From Pedobacter segetis (GTDB lineage: Bacteria > Bacteroidota > Bacteroidia > Sphingobacteriales > Sphingobacteriaceae): a stretch of DNA of 64,000 nt. The stretch lies in contig NZ_JAEHFY010000008.1 in NCBI RefSeq assembly GCF_016623585.1, positions 1-64,000 of the forward strand, read 5' to 3'. Positions 61,703 through 64,000 of this stretch are shown in pieces; within the stretch, counting starts at the first letter, position 1; every line of letters starts with the position of its first letter. The translations under genes and the position numbers were made by a program. The notes under the pieces are model-generated. The model saw nothing but the letters and a program-made list of their open reading frames with translations. It was not told the origin of the DNA and ran no database searches.

Positions 61703-62869
61703 ATGACCGATAATAAAGCACAACAAGGATACAATTTTACCCAATCAGAAAGCCAGACCATGATTGCCCAAATGGTTAGGGACTTTGCCCAAAAACATAT
61801 TAAACCCCACGTAATGGAGTGGGATGAGGCACAAACTTTCCCCATAGAGCTTTTTAAAAAACTAGGCGAACTAGGATTAATGGGTGTTTTAGTGCCAGAA
61901 GAATATGGCGGTTCTGGCTTTGGTTATTTAGAATATGTAAAAGTAATAGAAGAAGTTGCCAAAGTTTGTGGCTCAATCGGCTTATCGGTTGCGGCACATA
62001 ATTCTTTGTGTACAGGGCACATTTTAACCTTTGGCAACAAAGAACAGAAGAAAAAATGGCTGCCCAAACTGGCTACTGCAGAATGGATCGGGGCTTGGGG
62101 CTTAACCGAAGCAAATACAGGTTCTGATGCCTTGGGGATGAATACCACAGCGGTTTTACAAGGCGACCATTATATTGTTAACGGCTCTAAAAACTGGATT
62201 ACCCATGGTAAATCTGGTAACATTGCCGTAGTAATGGTGCGTACCGGAGAAAAAGGAGATTCTAAAGGGATTTCTGCAATAGTTATTGAAAAAGGAACGT
62301 CAGGATTTTCTGCAGGTAAGAAAGAAAATAAATTGGGGATGAGGGCTTCAGAAACCACAGAACTAATTTTTGATAATGTAAGAGTACCCAAAGAAAACCT
62401 ATTGGGCAACCAAGGAGATGGTTTTAAGCAAGCCATGAAAATATTAGACGGAGGTAGGATCTCTATTGCCGCACTTTCTTTAGGTATTGCAAAGGGAGCT
62501 TACCAAGCCGCTTTAGATTACTCAAAAGAACGCCACCAATTTGGCCAGCCCATTTCCAGTTTTCAAGCAATTGCTTTTAAACTGGCAGATCTAGCAACAG
62601 AGATAGAAGCATCAGAATTGTTGATTTATCAAGCTGCCGATATGAAAAACAGAGGTGTAAACGTCACTAAACAATCTGCCATGGCAAAATATTTCGCCTC
62701 AGAGGTTTGCGTAAAAGCGGCAACAGAAGCCGTACAGATATTTGGTGGCTACGGTTATACAAAAGATTTCCCCGTAGAGAAATACTATCGCGATAGTAAG
62801 CTCTGTACCATCGGCGAAGGCACAAGCGAGATACAAAAAGTGGTAATAGCCAGGGAAATATTAAGATAA
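61703..62869 (+). CDS. Acyl-CoA dehydrogenase
   Basis: A 388-residue flavoprotein. Family signatures: WIGAWGLTEANTGSDALG (about 132-149), the substrate/FAD contact segments KNWITHGKSGNI and DNVRVPKENLLG (about 222-233), and QIFGGYGYTKDFPVEKYYRDSK (split as QIFGGYGYTKDFPVE and KYYRDSK), with the catalytic Glu expected in EGTSEIQKVVI near the end. It would oxidise short or medium acyl-CoA or branched-chain acyl-CoA. It stands alone, with no electron-transfer flavoprotein genes next to it. Confidence 0.9.
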   Translation: MTDNKAQQGYNFTQSESQTMIAQMVRDFAQKHIKPHVMEWDEAQTFPIELFKKLGELGLMGVLVPEEYGGSGFGYLEYVKVIEEVAKVCGSIGLSVAAHNSLCTGHILTFGNKEQKKKWLPKLATAEWIGAWGLTEANTGSDALGMNTTAVLQGDHYIVNGSKNWITHGKSGNIAVVMVRTGEKGDSKGISAIVIEKGTSGFSAGKKENKLGMRASETTELIFDNVRVPKENLLGNQGDGFKQAMKILDGGRISIAALSLGIAKGAYQAALDYSKERHQFGQPISSFQAIAFKLADLATEIEASELLIYQAADMKNRGVNVTKQSAMAKYFASEVCVKAATEAVQIFGGYGYTKDFPVEKYYRDSKLCTIGEGTSEIQKVVIAREILR

Positions 62870-62875
62870 ATTTGA

Positions 62876-62918
62876 AAAGCAGGGGCTGGCTTTCATAACA
62901 ATGTCAGTCCTGCTTTCC
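62876..62918 (+). terminator. Terminator of the acyl-CoA dehydrogenase gene
   Basis: AAAGCAGGGGCTG pairs imperfectly with CAGTCCTGCTTT over an 18-base loop, just after the stop. The T-tract is short. Confidence 0.55.
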
Positions 62919-62924
62919 CTCCAA

Positions 62925-62964
62925 GTCCGCTCGCACTCCCCTGCGGGCTTTCCGTACAATCAGG
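62925..62964. repeat. Possible partial copy of the dispersed intergenic repeat
   Basis: On the minus strand this reads GATTGTACGGAAAGCCCGCA, then GGGGAGTGCGAGCGGA. It shares the GATTGTA.CGGA layout with the other copies but is GC-richer and lacks the terminal GCGTTAAC words, so kinship is uncertain. Confidence 0.4.
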
Positions 62965-63176
62965 TTTATCAACTTCTGCCATTACTTTTTAATAAAGGTT
63001 AAAAAACTAAGATTTTTTGATTTTATACCTTTACCAATAGAAACCGCTTTCCTTTAAAACATTTTATTTTTCTTTTGAAGCTTTAAATCAAGTAATTTGC
63101 ATCGAAATCAAAATAAAGGAAACCATCTCCTTAGTAAGATACAATTTTAGCTTTTACAGGATATAATTTAACCCCA

Positions 63177-64000
63177 TTGAAAAGTAAAGTAAGAGAAAAC
63201 CTGAATAACTCTTTTGGTAAGATCAAAGATGATTATTTCAATTTTAGCCAAATAGAAAAGTATTTCAGAAAAAAAGACCAAACAGGAGCTTACCAAGTTT
63301 TAAGTGATAAAACCTGTAACGATCTAGATTTTCAAGATCTATTTATAACCTTAGATAGAACAACCTCCAAAGTTGGGCAGCAATATTATTATCATCTTTT
63401 AAGAACAATCCCTCAACACCCATCAGAAAAAATAAAGACTAGAGAAGAAATACTTTATTTATTAAAAGAACGCCCAAGTTTTAGGCTAGATGTGCAGATG
63501 CAACTCTCCAAACTAAAAAACGATAACTCTTTTTATATCAGCAACTTATTTCAAGATCAACACATAGAACGGCCAAAATGGTTTCCCATGGTCAATTTAT
63601 TGGCCTTTACCAGTTTGGCCTCTTTTGTTTTGATGTTCTTTAATGCACATCTGTTTTTTGTTTTCTTAGCTACTTTTATCATCAATTTAGGAGTGCATTA
63701 TTGGAATAAAAGCAATCTGAACGCTTATTTAGCCTCATTGCCTCAGTTACTCAACTTGCACCAAGTAGCTTTCACATTGTTTAAGAACAGTAATTTCCAA
63801 AAAATAAACCTCAACCTTCAGCAAGCGCTCAATTCGGTTGGGGGTCTAAAAAAACGCATGATCATTTTTCGTATGGAGAATAATGTTCAAGGCGATCTTG
63901 CGGTAATTGTTTGGGCTTTTTTAGAACTCTTAAAAATAATGTTTCTGTTGGAACCTATGATGCTTTTCGGTATTTTAACCCGTTTGGATAATAAGAGAAA
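63177..64000 (+). CDS. Membrane-anchored MutS-family protein, 5' part, cut by window end
   Basis: An open frame starts at TTG 63177 (MKSKVRENLNNSFGK) and runs to the window end (274 codons). It is not seen complete. The first ~130 residues match the core/lever region of MutS-like proteins (DLDFQDLFITLDRTTSKVGQ, then YYYHLLRTIPQHPSEKIKTR), and about 140-180 are two hydrophobic helices (NLLAFTSLASFVLMFF and HLFFVFLATFIINLGV). The ATPase domain would follow beyond the window. This is the membrane-anchored MutS-like family of Bacteroidota, not the mismatch-repair MutS itself. Confidence 0.7.
   Translation, partial: MKSKVRENLNNSFGKIKDDYFNFSQIEKYFRKKDQTGAYQVLSDKTCNDLDFQDLFITLDRTTSKVGQQYYYHLLRTIPQHPSEKIKTREEILYLLKERPSFRLDVQMQLSKLKNDNSFYISNLFQDQHIERPKWFPMVNLLAFTSLASFVLMFFNAHLFFVFLATFIINLGVHYWNKSNLNAYLASLPQLLNLHQVAFTLFKNSNFQKINLNLQQALNSVGGLKKRMIIFRMENNVQGDLAVIVWAFLELLKIMFLLEPMMLFGILTRLDNKR

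Larger units (their letters stand above)
62870..63176. other. Intergenic region before the MutS-like gene
   Basis: The 307 bases hold a terminator (62876-62918), a fragment that resembles the dispersed repeat family (62925-62964, CGGAAAGCCCGCAGGGG on the minus strand), and then AT-rich sequence without a clear gene. Confidence 0.5.

Overview
The window is a 64 kb stretch of ordinary chromosome from an AT-rich member of the Bacteroidota, most likely family Sphingobacteriaceae (Pedobacter-like). The evidence is the protein families (RNase Y downstream of zapA, a TamB plus TamA-like lipoprotein pair, a TIGR04283-type glycosyltransferase, an OlsF-type fused acyltransferase, a TonB receptor with a carboxypeptidase-like N-terminal domain), the lack of strong Shine-Dalgarno sequences, and many copies of the Bacteroidota promoter signature (TTTG, about 19 bases, TAnnTTTG). 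I see no prophage, intact insertion sequence, CRISPR array, rRNA or integron. Genus-level placement is inference.

Layout. 0-5 kb: a cystathionine beta-synthase-type enzyme, a small membrane protein, a decayed LuxR/NarL response-regulator pseudogene, and an HdrB-like/HdrC-like Fe-S gene pair split by an intergenic repeat. 5-14 kb: tRNA-Phe, an SLC13-type transporter, a BadF-type sugar kinase, a CobW GTPase, a DUF1015 protein, a beta-CASP nuclease followed by an untracked 47-residue gene, a glycosyltransferase and dapD. 14-25 kb: an S4 RNA-binding protein, a Gfo/Idh oxidoreductase, guanine deaminase, an OmpH-like lipoprotein, trxA, and the TamB/TamA-like pair for outer-membrane assembly. 25-35 kb: a GNAT, a long PurF-type enzyme, an FG-GAP lipoprotein, gyrB, rpsO, a DUF547 lipoprotein, a glycosyltransferase and a VOC protein. 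35-46 kb: an acyltransferase, a methyltransferase/thioesterase pair, a dCMP-type deaminase, a LysE-family exporter, an L,D-transpeptidase-like protein, glyS, an S1/P1-like hydrolase, rpsT, radC and a Uma2 protein. 46-53 kb: pheT, a coiled-coil ZapB-like protein, zapA, a probable 6S RNA and rny. 53-64 kb: a TonB receptor and a beta-helix lipoprotein sharing an unusual promoter array, a gluconokinase, an OlsF-like enzyme, a helix-hairpin-helix protein, apt, an acyl-CoA dehydrogenase, and the 5' part of a membrane-anchored MutS-family gene cut by the window end.

Most genes are housekeeping. The strongest unexplained signals are non-coding. (1) Both the TonB receptor and the lipoprotein promoters carry six 6-bp half-sites at 11-bp spacing, with the last one 15 bp upstream of the -7 box; this resembles binding sites of PhoB/PhoP-type regulators and suggests co-regulation, possibly by phosphate starvation. 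(2) A family of foldable intergenic repeats is present in four recognisable copies plus one weaker one. (3) A GGGGTT tandem (G-quadruplex-capable) lies in the leader of the gluconokinase gene. (4) A probable 6S RNA with a long closing stem sits between zapA and rny. (5) Several genes have -7 boxes only 3-7 bases from the start codon, suggesting leaderless transcripts. Start codons were moved downstream from the longest ORF for several genes where a promoter box or signal peptide argued for it; this is stated in each entry.
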